A stretch of DNA of 64,000 nucleotides from Streptococcus mitis (GCF_000722695.1 NZ_JPFU01000008.1:1-64000); one strand, 5' to 3'; numbered from the stretch's first letter, positions 10,731 to 20,896 are shown. Made by a program: numbers and translations. Notes: a model not told the origin generated them from the sequence alone.

Positions 10731-11521
10731 TGACTGATAAAACATTGATTTCTGAAGCGCCACGGGTCAAGCTCAAGTGGTACCAGGTGATCGATCCGAT
10801 TACTAAGCTCTTGTTCATCTTGGACATGACGTTGTTGAGCTTTGCCAGTATGAATTTATTGCTTCAGGCCGGATTAATTCTTGTCGCAACACTGCTATTG
10901 TTATTTTCCAAATTGAGTTCTACCACCTTTAAGGCACTGGGATTCAGCCTGTTTCTGATTTGCACCATGCTGATCATCCAAGGGTTATTTTACAGTCGGA
11001 ATCAAACTGTGCTGTTTTCTGTGCTTGGGGTGTCGTTCTACAAAGAAGGCCTGATTTACGCCACCACTCTGGGTTGTCGAGTATTGGTGATTATTTTGAC
11101 CAGTGGCTTTTTTATGGTGACCACGAGTATTTCAGAAAACGCGGCCTATTTGGAACTGTCTGGATTGTCTTATAAAACCGTCTACGTTCTGATATCGGTG
11201 TGTTATATTTTGCCGGAAATGATGCGCAATATGCGGAAAATCCAGCAGGCACAAAAAGTTCGCGGAACCAATCCGCAAAAAACGTTGATTCAGAAATTAA
11301 AGTCAGTCCTGCCGGTGCTAATTCCATTGGTGATTAAGACCTTGGATCAATCGATGACGCGGTCGATTTCTCTCCAACTGAGAGGTTTTGATAATCTCAA
11401 CCGGACTGTCAGAACCTCCCAGCGCGTGTATCGCCTGTCGCGGACGCTGCACATTGGTCTGACTGGATTGGCAATTTTATTGATTGGGTGGAAGATATGG
11501 ACGAAGATAAACGGATTGTAA
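10727..11521 (+). CDS. EcfT transmembrane coupling component
   Basis: 264 residues. Several N-terminal membrane helices (LLFILDMTLLSFASM, LLLQAGLILVATLLLLF, LFLICTMLIIQGLF) precede a cytoplasmic coupling region with two Arg-Gly motifs (KVRGTNP and QLRGFDN), as in EcfT proteins that dock onto the two ATPases. Its ATG overlaps the stop of the S gene. A last helix lies near the C-terminus (IGLTGLAILLIGWKIW). Confidence 0.85.
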   Translation: MMTDKTLISEAPRVKLKWYQVIDPITKLLFILDMTLLSFASMNLLLQAGLILVATLLLLFSKLSSTTFKALGFSLFLICTMLIIQGLFYSRNQTVLFSVLGVSFYKEGLIYATTLGCRVLVIILTSGFFMVTTSISENAAYLELSGLSYKTVYVLISVCYILPEMMRNMRKIQQAQKVRGTNPQKTLIQKLKSVLPVLIPLVIKTLDQSMTRSISLQLRGFDNLNRTVRTSQRVYRLSRTLHIGLTGLAILLIGWKIWTKINGL

Positions 11522-12333
11522 TTGAAAATTTGACCACCCGTTATCCGGGTACTGAGCAACCACAACTGCGTCAGATTAACGCGGAGGTTCATACTGGCCA
11601 GGTGGTTGGGATTATCGGGAATAGCCACTCCGGCAAATCGACTTTGTGCCGTGTGCTGGCAGGGGTCATTCCCAAAATTGTGTCTGCTGAGATTGAGGGC
11701 GATTGGCACATGTTTGGCCAGCGAGTGTCCGACAATTGGCCCGTTTATAATGCCATGAATGGAGTTGTACTGCAAAATCCAGCTGGCCAACTAAGCGGGT
11801 TGGCAGAGACGGTTGCCGATGAAATCGCCTTTGACTTGATTAATCAGGGAATGGCTGAAGGACTGATTCAAAAACGGGTTGAAGAAGTTGCCACGCAAAT
11901 GGGGCTGATTGAACAGCTGAATTTGCGTCCCGAGAGCCTTTCCGGTGGTCAGATCCAGCGGTTGGCAATTGCCACGGCGATTGTGGCTAATCCGGCTGTT
12001 TTGATTATGGATGATCCGACCAGTGAGATGGATCCCCTTGGCCGCCGGCAATTTTTCCAATGGCTGGCCCAAGTCAAAGAGACGACTGTCTTCATTGTCA
12101 CCAGTGAAATTGACGATTTGTGCGAAGTCGCCGACGTTGTGTGGGTGCTGCACGAGGGTCAAATGGTAGCCCAGGGCAGGCCGGGTGAGGTGTTTAATCA
12201 TTTGGCAGCGGAATGGCAGATTCCAGCCTCGACAATCCAGCAACTTGCTCAAAAAATGGATTGGCACTTGGCTGATGGCCGGTATCCGGTGAATTACGCT
12301 GATCTGAAGGAGGTTCGTTATGTCCACAATTGA
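11497..12333 (+). CDS. ECF transporter ATPase 1 (EcfA-like)
   Basis: 278 residues. Start ATG 11497 is chosen for the upstream GGGTGGA; it overlaps EcfT by 25 bp. Walker A GNSHSGKST at about 41-49 and a full signature LSGGQIQRLA are present, but the Walker B end is IMDDP instead of the usual DEP: the catalytic Glu is Asp. The GNSHSGK Walker A is also unusual. Together with the second ATPase this would leave one good and one degenerate nucleotide site. Confidence 0.88.
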   Translation: MDEDKRIVIENLTTRYPGTEQPQLRQINAEVHTGQVVGIIGNSHSGKSTLCRVLAGVIPKIVSAEIEGDWHMFGQRVSDNWPVYNAMNGVVLQNPAGQLSGLAETVADEIAFDLINQGMAEGLIQKRVEEVATQMGLIEQLNLRPESLSGGQIQRLAIATAIVANPAVLIMDDPTSEMDPLGRRQFFQWLAQVKETTVFIVTSEIDDLCEVADVVWVLHEGQMVAQGRPGEVFNHLAAEWQIPASTIQQLAQKMDWHLADGRYPVNYADLKEVRYVHN

Positions 12334-13120
12334 ACTGAGCCACCTGACGTTCACTTATCCGGAACGGTCCTTTAGCTTGGATGTTGAATACCAACACTTC
12401 GCCGATCCGATGGTGGCGATTGTCGGCCAAAATGGTGCCGGCAAATCAACGCTCTTCAAATTGTTGACGGGTTTGCTGACACCACAAACCGGTGTGATTA
12501 AGATCGATGGAGAAAATTTTAATGATCTTAAACCAGTCGAAAGGTTACTGAAGGTTGGGATTACTTTTCAGAATCCTGACGATCAGCTTTTCAACCCGAC
12601 CGTTCAACGAGAGGTGGAGTGGAATGTCGCGCAGGTCATGGATGACCACGACACGATTACGAGGCGGGCTTTAGCGGCTCTAAAAAGAGTTGGCTTGGAT
12701 GATAAAACAGCTGAAAGTCCATATGACCTGTCATTGTCGGAACGCAAGCTGTTGAGCGTTGCCACAGTTTTGGCAGTGGATCCGGCGATTTATTTATTTG
12801 ATGAGCCGATGATGTCGCTTGATTGGGAAAGCCGGCGCAAGTTGACCGCAATTTTCCATCAGTTGGCTGATTCGGGCCACCAAGTTGTGACCATCACCCA
12901 TGACATGGATTGGGTCGCCGCCGAGTTTGAGTCGGTGTATGTTATGGAACACGGGAAGTTTGGCTTCGCCGGCAGTCCACGGGAATTGTTCAGCAATCAC
13001 GAACTTGTCCAGCGAGTGGGATTACTACCACCGCGGATTATGGACATAGCGGAGTCGCTGGGTGATTCACAGACATATTTATCGGTTAATGATTATTGCC
13101 AGAAAAATCGAGATGTATAG
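12320..13120 (+). CDS. ECF transporter ATPase 2 (EcfA-like)
   Basis: 266 residues, overlapping ATPase 1 by 14 bp with GGAGG upstream. Walker A GQNGAGKST near 37-45, Walker B IYLFDEP and the H-loop (THDMDWV) are canonical. The signature is degenerate: LSLSERKLL where LSGGQ is expected. The pattern is the mirror image of its partner, so a heterodimer would have one competent site formed by this subunit's Walker motifs and the partner's LSGGQ. Confidence 0.88.
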   Translation: MSTIELSHLTFTYPERSFSLDVEYQHFADPMVAIVGQNGAGKSTLFKLLTGLLTPQTGVIKIDGENFNDLKPVERLLKVGITFQNPDDQLFNPTVQREVEWNVAQVMDDHDTITRRALAALKRVGLDDKTAESPYDLSLSERKLLSVATVLAVDPAIYLFDEPMMSLDWESRRKLTAIFHQLADSGHQVVTITHDMDWVAAEFESVYVMEHGKFGFAGSPRELFSNHELVQRVGLLPPRIMDIAESLGDSQTYLSVNDYCQKNRDV

Positions 13121-13123
13121 AAA

Positions 13124-13200
13124 AAATCACCTCTGCGGGTTTTCCAGGTTGAAGGATTAACTTCAGCTTCTGGCAAGAACTCACATGGGTGACTTTTGTG
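13124..13200 (+). terminator. terminator-like hairpin after the ECF operon
   Basis: AAATCACC at the 5' side pairs with GGGTGACTTTT at the 3' side around an inner stem. The T-tract is short, so efficiency is uncertain. Confidence 0.45.
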
Positions 13201-13344
13201 TTTAATAACGTTTCATGATCATCGGGTACTTCCTCAGATCACTCGGTTTGATTTTACTTTGTTTCATGGTCATAATCATATACCATTTCTTTTGGATTTT
13301 TTGTTTGACTAATACAAAATAGGTCTTCATAGGTCTTCGCATTT

Positions 13345-13506
13345 TTAGCGCCCATTAGGATCATCAGTATAATTTTCTGAATTAGGAGACTGTCCCATCA
13401 CTATTCGAACTTCGTCTCCCAACTTACGCTGTTCCCATTCATCTGTGAATCCTTTAAATCGCAATTCTGGAACTTTCTTTTTAACTGAATCATCTATTTT
13501 CGCCAT
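13345..13506 (-). pseudogene. hsdS N-terminal fragment (type I restriction specificity subunit)
   Basis: 53 codons from ATG (13506-13504) to TAA (13345-13347). The reading VPELRFKGFTDEWEQRKLGD followed by MGQSPNSENY is the characteristic N-terminus of HsdS target-recognition proteins of lactic acid bacteria; full proteins are about 400 residues. It overlaps the 3' end of orfX by 13 bp, the arrangement found downstream of repB-orfX on lactococcal theta plasmids (established for that family). The rest of hsdS is missing. Confidence 0.8.
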
Positions 13507-13970
13507 AGTCCCCACCATTTTATTGGTTTTTCTTGTTCTTCTATCCTTTTTTGATCTTTGATTTGTTCCTGCAAATTTTCCAACTTCTCTTTAAGAGCGT
13601 TCACTTCATCTTTATATTGATTGTCTAAGTGTTTGAATTCTGTTTCCTTTGAGGGCATTTTGAGGGCTTTTAAGTTATCATTTTCCGCCTTGTATTCTTC
13701 TAGCAACTTTTTATCTTGCAAGGCTAATCGTTGTTACTGGTCTAACAAATTAGTTAGTTTTTCCATTTGTTGGTCTTTGGTATTTGATTTGCTACTACCT
13801 TCTACTTTACCTAAAATTATTTTTTCTGCTTTAGAATTTACTAGATTAGACCCATTGGAACTTTTAAGCTGTAATTCTTTTGGTAACCTTTGGTAGTGAT
13901 ATTGAATATTTTGTTTTGTAACACTCAACTCATCCGCCAGCTCTTTGATCGTTTTTAAGTCTTCACTCAT
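13494..13970 (-). pseudogene. plasmid orfX (DUF536-type replication-associated protein), nonsense mutation
   Basis: ATG 13970-13968 opens a frame with an N-terminal helix-turn-helix (KTIKELADELSVTKQNIQYHYQRLP). It meets TAA after codon 78 (13734-13736) and continues in the same frame (QRLALQDKKLLEEYKAEND, then a coiled coil EALKEKLENLQEQ-like) to a stop at 13494, about 158 codons in all. The ending WWGLWRK is typical of the family. One C-to-T change (CAA to TAA) would explain the break. It overlaps repB upstream and hsdS downstream as on lactococcal plasmids. Confidence 0.82.
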
Positions 13971-14055
13971 GGTTTAAGTCCTGCCTTTTAACCGTTGGTA
14001 GATATTGTTCAATGGCTTTTTTGAGGTAGCGTGCAATATTATGCTTAGAATATTC
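13963..14055 (-). pseudogene. repB 3' end fragment
   Basis: In the same frame as the preceding chimeric ORF, after its TAA stop, the reading EYSKHNIARYLKKAIEQYLP to ...LNHE and stop (13963-13965) is the C-terminus of a lactococcal-type RepB initiator. The orfX ATG overlaps it, as on the parent plasmids. A GAA-to-TAA change (after SRR) has cut this tail from the part fused to the transposase. Confidence 0.75.
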
Positions 14056-14658
14056 TTAACGTCTGCTGGCAACATAAGACAAGTGATCTTTAACACTATT
14101 TAGCCCTCTTAATTCTTTCAGTTCGTCATAGAGGGGGTAAACATGGACTTGCAATCCTGCCATGATTTTTGTATCTTGCATTTCAAACGGACTTAGCAAC
14201 ATATTTTCTAGCAATAGCGTGGTGTACTTGCTTTTCATTGCTTCAATAGCTAGCTTATCTTCGGTTTCTGCTTTGCGTGCTTTATCTTCTTGATAGGCGG
14301 TATCTTCTAACTTATAGCTGTTATCGTCTGCTAGACGTTTTTTTCGTAACCAGATATCCAATGTTAAACCGTCCGCATCAATCGCTCGATAGAGATAATG
14401 CCAACGTCCCTTAATTTTGATATAGGTTTCATCCATTTTCCACGAATAGAAGGACTGTTTATTTTTCTTTTTCCAGAGATGATAGAGGATTTTACTGTAT
14501 TCTTGAACCCACCGATAAATCGTAGTGTGACAAACATTTATTCCACGGTCATAAAGCAATTCCTGAACTTCACGATAGCTCAGATTGTAACGTAGGTAAT
14601 AACCAACAGCGACAATGATGACGTCTTGTTGGAATTGTTTGCCTTTAAAATGATTCAT
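14056..14658 (-). pseudogene. IS6-family transposase N-terminus fused in frame to plasmid RepB
   Basis: 200-residue open frame of two unrelated halves. Residues 1-108 are an IS6-type (IS1216/ISS1-like) transposase: helix-turn-helix (LSYREVQELLYDRGINVCHTT) and the first catalytic Asp in MDETYIKIKGRWHYLYRAID; the second Asp and the Glu of the DDE core are lost. From about residue 109 (ADDNSYKLEDTAYQEDKA, MSPFEMQ-like, VHVYPLYDELKELRG) it is the C-terminal part of a pCI305/pWV02-type RepB. The junction is at about 14334-14340. Neither activity should survive. Confidence 0.85.
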
Positions 14659-14694
14659 CCCTCAAGCCTTACTAACCTTTTTTCTGCTCTTTGA
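14659..14694 (+). other. remnant of the IS upstream region at the island/pnuC junction
   Basis: These 36 bp link the transposase start (14658) to the first recognisable pnuC codon (14695). The usual IS6 terminal inverted repeat is not visible, so the element end has been deleted together with the 5' part of pnuC. Confidence 0.5.
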
Positions 14695-15219
14695 GAAGCT
14701 GAAGGTCGTGCTAGTAACTACCTATTTGGTTTGATTAATTCCATCATTTATCTGGTGCTTGCCCTTCAAAAAGGCTTCTATGGTGAGGTTTTAACAACTC
14801 TCTATTTTACAATTATGCAATCGATTGGGCTCCTAGTTTGGATTTATCAAGCTCAGTTCAAGAAAGAAAAGCAGGAGTTTGTCGCGCGTAAACTAGATGG
14901 TAAGGGTTGGACCAAGTATCTTTCCATCAGTGTTCTTTGGTGGTTGGCCTTTGGATTCATTTATCAGTCTATTGGTGCCAATCGTCCCTATCGCGATTCC
15001 ATCACAGATGCGACCAATGGGGTAGGGCAAATCCTCATGACAGCTGTTTACCGTGAACAATGGATATTCTGGGCAGCTACCAATGTCTTTTCAATCTATC
15101 TCTGGTGGGGAGAAAGCCTGCAAATTCAAGGGAAATATCTGATTTATCTCATCAACAGTCTAGTTGGTTGGTATCAATGGAGCAAGGCAGCTAAGCAGAA
15201 TACTGACTTACCTAACTAA
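14695..15219 (+). pseudogene. pnuC: pnuC-type transporter, 5' truncated
   Basis: The open frame starts abruptly at 14695 (GRASNYLFGLINSIIYLVLAL) with no ribosome site and runs 174 codons. PnuC motifs are present: NSIIYLVLALQKGFYGEVLTTLYFTIMQSIGLLVW and the C-terminal WAATNVFSIYLWWG, several membrane helices. PnuC proteins import nicotinamide riboside or mononucleotide and are about 230-270 residues, so the first 60-90 residues are missing. An internal TTG (14731) could at best start a stub. The island caused the loss. Confidence 0.85.
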
Positions 15220-15298
15220 GAAGAGATGTTTGAAAATGCTGTTTTAAGTTTTCGGTTAAAACAGATAGAGTTGAAAATCAAGGATTTGATATGATGGA

Positions 15299-15323
15299 AA
15301 GAGGATCAGTTGGTCCTCTTTTG
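15299..15323 (+). terminator. terminator downstream of pnuC
   Basis: Stem AGAGGA/TCCTCT followed by TTTT. Confidence 0.65.
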
Positions 15324-15342
15324 TTGTTGAAAAGATAAAAAC

Positions 15343-15371
15343 TCAGTAGCCTGTGCATCAGGCAACTGAGC
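15343..15371 (-). terminator. terminator of sczA
   Basis: CTCAGT...CCTG / CAGG...ACTGAG stem lying between the convergent pnuC and sczA; on the minus strand it is followed by a T-rich stretch (complement of GATAAAAA). Confidence 0.6.
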
Positions 15372-15383
15372 TCTACTCTATAT

Positions 15384-15920
15384 TCAATTTTTAGGAATGA
15401 GAAGGTCTAGATAAAACTGGACAACTTCCTGTTCTGTGAAGTCTTGCCCTTTTTTGAGCCACCAGGTTAATGTCTCGATAAAGTTGGTTACAACTAAGTG
15501 TTGGAGATAAGAAGCAGGCAGACTTGGGTGAGCTTTTTTCAAATCCTCAGCCAGCATGGGATAGACGTGGTGCTCCAGCTCTCTCTGGAGTTGACGGAGG
15601 AAGTAGTCATTTTTGGAGAATAGTAAACTAGTGATATGGTCTTGATTTTTCTGAAAATGTAGAAAGAGGTGGGCAAGGTAATCTTCGGTTGAAATGGCTT
15701 GCTCTCTTTCAAAGAGATGATGGAAGAGGTAACGACAGAGCTCATCTAGAAGTAGCTCTTTGCTTTCATAGTGACAGTAAAAGGTGGAACGTCCCACATC
15801 TGCGAGATCAATGATATCCTGAACAGTAGTGGCCTCGTAGCCCTTAGCATTCAAAAGTTGTAGAAAAGCTTGATAGATAGCTTTTTTTGTTTTACTGATA
15901 CGGCGGTCAATCTTAGTCAT
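15384..15920 (-). CDS. sczA: SczA: TetR-family zinc-responsive regulator of czcD
   Basis: 178 residues. The N-terminal TetR helix-turn-helix (TVQDIIDLADVGRSTFYCHYESKELLLDEL, about 34-63) is followed by an all-helical ligand domain. It is divergent from czcD, exactly as pneumococcal SczA, a TetR-type protein reported to activate czcD in response to zinc through TGTTCA-containing sites (established for S. pneumoniae). The intergenic region holds a TGAACA/TGTTCA inverted repeat. Name rests on context plus family. Confidence 0.85.
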   Translation of the reverse strand: MTKIDRRISKTKKAIYQAFLQLLNAKGYEATTVQDIIDLADVGRSTFYCHYESKELLLDELCRYLFHHLFEREQAISTEDYLAHLFLHFQKNQDHITSLLFSKNDYFLRQLQRELEHHVYPMLAEDLKKAHPSLPASYLQHLVVTNFIETLTWWLKKGQDFTEQEVVQFYLDLLIPKN

Positions 15921-16007
15921 ATGGACACTTGAGGCAAATTGTTCAGAACTGAATAAAGCTGACGCTTTGCTTCTATCCTTTCTTTGAGTTTTAGTGGATA
16001 ATGATAA

Positions 16008-16022
16008 TGAACAAGATGTTCA
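16008..16022 (+). promoter_or_regulatory. SczA operator before czcD
   Basis: TGAACA-AGA-TGTTCA inverted repeat, matching the TGTTCA half-site described for SczA. A weaker related site (GTTCAGAACTGAA) lies at about 15941-15953 nearer sczA. Confidence 0.7.
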
Positions 16023-16052
16023 TGAATCTATTATAACAAAGGAATGAGAAAT

Positions 16053-16943
16053 ATGAAGACAAAATATGCTGTTTGGGTGGCCTTTTTCTTAAATTTGACT
16101 TATGCCATTGTCGAGTTTATTGCAGGTGGAATATTTGGTTCTAGCGCTGTTCTTGCTGACTCTGTGCATGACTTGGGAGATGCGATTGCAATTGGAATAT
16201 CAGCTTTTCTAGAAACCATCTCTAATCGTGAAGAAGATAATCAGTACACCTTGGGCTATAAGCGGTTTAGTCTGCTAGGAGCCTTGGTAACAGCGATAAT
16301 ACTCATGACAGGATCAGTTCTAGTCATTTTGGAAAATGTCACGAAGATTTTAAATCCGCAACCAGTCAATGATGAGGGGATTCTCTGGTTAGGAATTATT
16401 GCGATTACTATTAATGTGTTAGCGAGTCTAGTGGTTGGTAAGGGAAAGACAAAGAATGAGTCTATTCTGAGTCTGCATTTTCTGGAAGATACCCTAGGGT
16501 GGCTGGCTGTGATTCTGATGGCGATTGTTCTTCGGTTCACGAACTGGTATATCCTAGACCCACTTTTGTCCCTTGTCATTTCTTTCTTTATTCTTTCAAA
16601 AGCCCTTCCACGTTTTTGGTCTACGCTCAAGATTTTCTTGGATGCTGTGCCAGAAGGTCTTGATATTGAGCAAGTAAAGAATGGCCTGGAGCGATTGGAC
16701 AATGTGGCCAGTCTTAATCAGCTTAATCTCTGGACTATGGATGGTTTGGAAAAAAATGCCATTGTCCATCTCTGTTTAGAAGATTGGGAGCAGATGACGG
16801 AAACAAAGAATCAAGTACGTCAGCTCTTAGAAGAAAGAGGTGTGCAGAATATTACTATCGAAGTGGACACCAGTCAAAGCAATCATGCGCAACATAAGCG
16901 AAAGGTAACAGCTTTAGAGCAGCACCATGAGCATCAACATTAG
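16053..16943 (+). CDS. czcD: CzcD: zinc/cadmium cation-diffusion-facilitator exporter
   Basis: About 296 residues from ATG 16053, preferred over ATG 16044 because AAAGG (16038-16042) then has a 10-bp spacing. CDF signature: helices with SVHDLGDAIAIG (HxxxD metal site in TM2) and a matching site in TM5 (HFLEDTLGW). The C-terminal cytoplasmic domain is ferredoxin-like, ending in a His-rich tail (HHEHQH). It exports Zn(II) in exchange for protons or potassium at the cell membrane. Expression is likely controlled by divergent sczA. Confidence 0.92.
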   Translation: MKTKYAVWVAFFLNLTYAIVEFIAGGIFGSSAVLADSVHDLGDAIAIGISAFLETISNREEDNQYTLGYKRFSLLGALVTAIILMTGSVLVILENVTKILNPQPVNDEGILWLGIIAITINVLASLVVGKGKTKNESILSLHFLEDTLGWLAVILMAIVLRFTNWYILDPLLSLVISFFILSKALPRFWSTLKIFLDAVPEGLDIEQVKNGLERLDNVASLNQLNLWTMDGLEKNAIVHLCLEDWEQMTETKNQVRQLLEERGVQNITIEVDTSQSNHAQHKRKVTALEQHHEHQH

Positions 16944-16949
16944 AAAAAG

Positions 16950-17046
16950 AGGCTGGGCAAAAACTGATTTCTAACTATCACAAAAACGAGCAGAACAGCC
17001 TTGACATTATGCGTTTTTTGATTTTAAAGATTTTTTTCCCAGTCTC
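16950..17046. terminator. long bidirectional hairpin between czcD and galR
   Basis: GAGGCTGGG plus A-run at the left pairs with T-run plus CCCAGTCTC at the right, across about 65 nt. It separates convergent czcD and galR. A related CTGGGACAAAAG motif occurs at 62084 after pepF, so this may be a dispersed intergenic repeat. Confidence 0.55.
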
Positions 17047-17049
17047 CTT

Positions 17050-18072
<1,023 letters not shown>

Positions 18073-18095
18073 TTAGTATATCATATTTTTCTGTA

Positions 18096-18178
18096 TTTTA
18101 CTGATAGTTTAGTAAAATTTTAGTAAAAAGGATTGACCTTGGGAAATCCCTTGGATACAATAGAAGAAAACGATTACA
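18096..18178 (+). promoter_or_regulatory. galK promoter with GalR operators and a cre-like site
   Basis: TTGACC (18133-18138) and TACAAT (18156-18161), 17-bp spacer. Upstream, TTTTACT (18096-18102) is inverted against AGTAAAA (18111-18117), with another TTTTAGTAAAA copy just before the -35: likely GalR sites. AGAAAACGATTACA (18165-18178) matches the CcpA cre consensus at all positions but the first, just past the -10. Confidence 0.7.
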
Positions 18179-18217
18179 CGTTAAGGTAACTTAACGGACA
18201 GTAAAAGGAGAAATCAT

Positions 18218-19396
18218 ATGACACAACATCTTACTGCTGAAGCTCTTCGTAAAGACTTTCTTGCTGTTTTTGGTCAAGAAGCAGACCAAACTTTCTTTTC
18301 ACCAGGTCGTATCAATTTGATTGGTGAACACACGGACTACAACGGTGGGCACGTTTTTCCAGCTGCTATTTCCTTGGGAACTTATGGTGCAGCTCGCAAG
18401 CGTGACGATCAAGTCTTGCGTTTCTACTCAGCTAACTTTGAAGACAAGGGTATCATCGAAGTGCCTCTTACTAACCTCAAGTTTGAAAAAGAGCACAACT
18501 GGACCAACTATCCAAAAGGGGTTCTTCATTTCTTGCAAGAAGCTGGGCATGTGATTGATAAAGGTTTTGATTTTTATGTTTATGGGAATATCCCAAATGG
18601 TGCTGGCTTGTCTTCTTCAGCATCCTTGGAACTCTTGACAGGGGTCGTGGCAGAGTATCTCTTTGATTTAAAACTAGAGCGTTTGGATTTGGTTAAAATC
18701 GGAAAACAAACAGAAAACAACTTTATCGGAGTCAACTCTGGTATCATGGACCAGTTTGCTATCGGTATGGGTGCAGACCAACGTGCTATTTACCTTGATA
18801 CCAACACCTTAGAGTATGATTTGGTGCCGCTTGATTTGAAGGACAATGTCGTTGTTATCATGAACACCAACAAGCGTCGTGAACTAGCTGACTCTAAATA
18901 CAATGAACGCCGTGCTGAGTGTGAAAAAGCCGTGGAAGAGTTGCAAGTTGCCTTGGATATTCAGACCTTGGGTGAATTGGACGAGTGGGCCTTTGACCAA
19001 TATAGCTACCTAATCAAAGATGAAAATCGTTTGAAACGTGCTCGTCATGCTGTGCTTGAAAACCAACGTACCCTCAAAGCTCAAGTAGCCCTTCAAGCAG
19101 GAGATTTGGAAACCTTTGGTCGTTTGATGAATGCGTCACACGTTTCTCTTGAGCATGATTATGAAGTAACTGGTTTGGAATTGGATACTCTTGTTCACAC
19201 AGCTTGGGCACAAGAAGGTGTTCTCGGTGCTCGTATGACAGGGGCAGGTTTTGGTGGCTGTGCCATTGCCTTGGTGCAAAAAGATGCTGTTGAGCCCTTT
19301 AAGGAAGCTGTAGGCAAACACTACGAGGAAGTAGTTGGCTACGCTCCAAGCTTCTATATCGCTGAAGTTGCAGGTGGCACTCGCGTCCTTGGCTAG
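18218..19396 (+). CDS. galK: galactokinase
   Basis: 392 residues, full GHMP-kinase length. The galactokinase signature [15 protein letters not shown] is near 29-43, the ATP loop [13 protein letters not shown] near 127-139, and the C-terminal GHMP motif [16 protein letters not shown] near 333-348. It phosphorylates galactose to galactose-1-phosphate, the first Leloir step. AAAAGGAG precedes ATG 18218. Transcribed with galT, 18 bp downstream. Confidence 0.97.
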   Translation: MTQHLTAEALRKDFLAVFGQEADQTFFSPGRINLIGEHTDYNGGHVFPAAISLGTYGAARKRDDQVLRFYSANFEDKGIIEVPLTNLKFEKEHNWTNYPKGVLHFLQEAGHVIDKGFDFYVYGNIPNGAGLSSSASLELLTGVVAEYLFDLKLERLDLVKIGKQTENNFIGVNSGIMDQFAIGMGADQRAIYLDTNTLEYDLVPLDLKDNVVVIMNTNKRRELADSKYNERRAECEKAVEELQVALDIQTLGELDEWAFDQYSYLIKDENRLKRARHAVLENQRTLKAQVALQAGDLETFGRLMNASHVSLEHDYEVTGLELDTLVHTAWAQEGVLGARMTGAGFGGCAIALVQKDAVEPFKEAVGKHYEEVVGYAPSFYIAEVAGGTRVLG

Positions 19397-19414
19397 TCAA
19401 AAGGAGGCTCTATA

Positions 19415-20896
19415 GTGACCTTAGTAGATAAATTTGTAACACATGTCATTTCTGAAAGTTCATATGAGGAAATGGATCGAATCTACCTGACCAATCATGT
19501 CTTGGCACGAGTGGGAGACGGTGTTTTGGAAGTTGAGACGGATCTGGATGAGTTGATTGACCTCAAGGACCAGCTGGTTGAGGAAGCCGTTCGATTAGAG
19601 ACAATTGAAGATAGTCAGACTGCGCGTGAAATCCTTGGTGCTGAACTGATGGACTTGGTGACTCCTTGTCCGAGTCAGGTCAATCGTGACTTCTGGACAA
19701 CCTATGGCCAATCTCCTGAGCAAGCGATTGCGGACTTTTACCAACTTAGCCAGAAAAATGACTACATCAAACTCAAGGCCATTGCTAAAAATATTGCTTA
19801 TCGTGTTCCATCTGACTACGGAGAGATTGAAATTACCATCAATCTCTCTAAGCCTGAAAAGGATCCCAAAGAGATTGCGGCAGCCAAGTTGGTGCAAGCT
19901 AGTAATTATCCTCAGTGTCAGCTTTGTCTAGAGAATGAAGGTTACCATGGTCGGGTCAACCACCCAGCTCGCAGCAATCACCGTATTATCCGCTTTGAAA
20001 TGGCTGGTCAGGAGTGGGGCTTCCAGTATTCGCCCTATGCTTACTTTAATGAGCACTGTATTTTCTTAGATGGGCAGCATCGTCCCATGACGATTAGCCG
20101 TCAGAGTTTTGAGCGTCTACTGGCTATTGTAGAGCAGTTTCCAGGCTATTTTGCTGGCTCTAATGCCGACCTGCCGATTGTGGGAGGCTCTATTCTAACT
20201 CATGACCACTATCAGGGAGGCCGTCACATATTTCCTATGGAATTGGCTCCCTTGCAAAAGACCTTCCGATTTGCTGGTTTTGAGCAGGTCAAGGCTGGAA
20301 TTGTCAAGTGGCCTATGTCAGTGATTCGATTGACCTCGGATTCCAAAGAAGATTTGATCAATTTAGCTGATAAGATTTTGCAGAAATGGCGCCAGTATTC
20401 AGACCCTGCAGTGCAGGTTTTGGCAGAGACTGATGGGACACCACATCACACCATCACTCCGATTGCACGTAAGCGTGATGGACAGTTTGAGTTGGACTTG
20501 GTCTTGCGGGACAATCAGACTTCTGCAGAACATCCTGATGGTCTCTATCATCCTCACAAGGATGTCCAACATATCAAGAAGGAAAATATCGGCTTGATTG
20601 AGGTCATGGGCTTGGCAATCTTGCCACCACGTCTGAAAGAAGAAGTGGAGCAAGTCGCTAGCTATCTTGTAGGAGAAGCTGATACAGTTGTCGATTATCA
20701 TCAGGAATGGGCAGACCAACTTAGAGCCCAATATCCAGACCTAGCAGATAAAGAAAAAGCCCTTGAAATCGTCAAGGACTCTGTGGGTGCAATCTTTGCG
20801 CGTGTACTTGAATATGCAGGAGTCTACAAGCAGACAGAACAAGGACAGGCAGCCTTTATGCGTTTTGTGGAGCAGGTCGGAATTTTGCCAGACTAG
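19415..20896 (+). CDS. galT: galactose-1-phosphate uridylyltransferase, Gram-positive type
   Basis: 493 residues with GTG start (AAAGGAGG upstream). The length and motifs ([61 protein letters not shown]) fit the long Firmicutes GalT family rather than the short enteric type. It exchanges UMP between UDP-glucose and galactose-1-phosphate. No galE is in this window, so the epimerase must be elsewhere. Confidence 0.95.
   Translation: MTLVDKFVTHVISESSYEEMDRIYLTNHVLARVGDGVLEVETDLDELIDLKDQLVEEAVRLETIEDSQTAREILGAELMDLVTPCPSQVNRDFWTTYGQSPEQAIADFYQLSQKNDYIKLKAIAKNIAYRVPSDYGEIEITINLSKPEKDPKEIAAAKLVQASNYPQCQLCLENEGYHGRVNHPARSNHRIIRFEMAGQEWGFQYSPYAYFNEHCIFLDGQHRPMTISRQSFERLLAIVEQFPGYFAGSNADLPIVGGSILTHDHYQGGRHIFPMELAPLQKTFRFAGFEQVKAGIVKWPMSVIRLTSDSKEDLINLADKILQKWRQYSDPAVQVLAETDGTPHHTITPIARKRDGQFELDLVLRDNQTSAEHPDGLYHPHKDVQHIKKENIGLIEVMGLAILPPRLKEEVEQVASYLVGEADTVVDYHQEWADQLRAQYPDLADKEKALEIVKDSVGAIFARVLEYAGVYKQTEQGQAAFMRFVEQVGILPD

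Noticed and set aside
11347-12354. 147- and 187-codon antisense frames over the ECF ATPase genes
   Set aside because: Frame openness comes from the higher G+C of this operon; the sense frames carry clear ABC motifs.
13621-13896. 91-codon plus-strand frame in the plasmid remnant
   Set aside because: It is antisense to orfX, whose DUF536-type reading continues on both sides of one stop codon.
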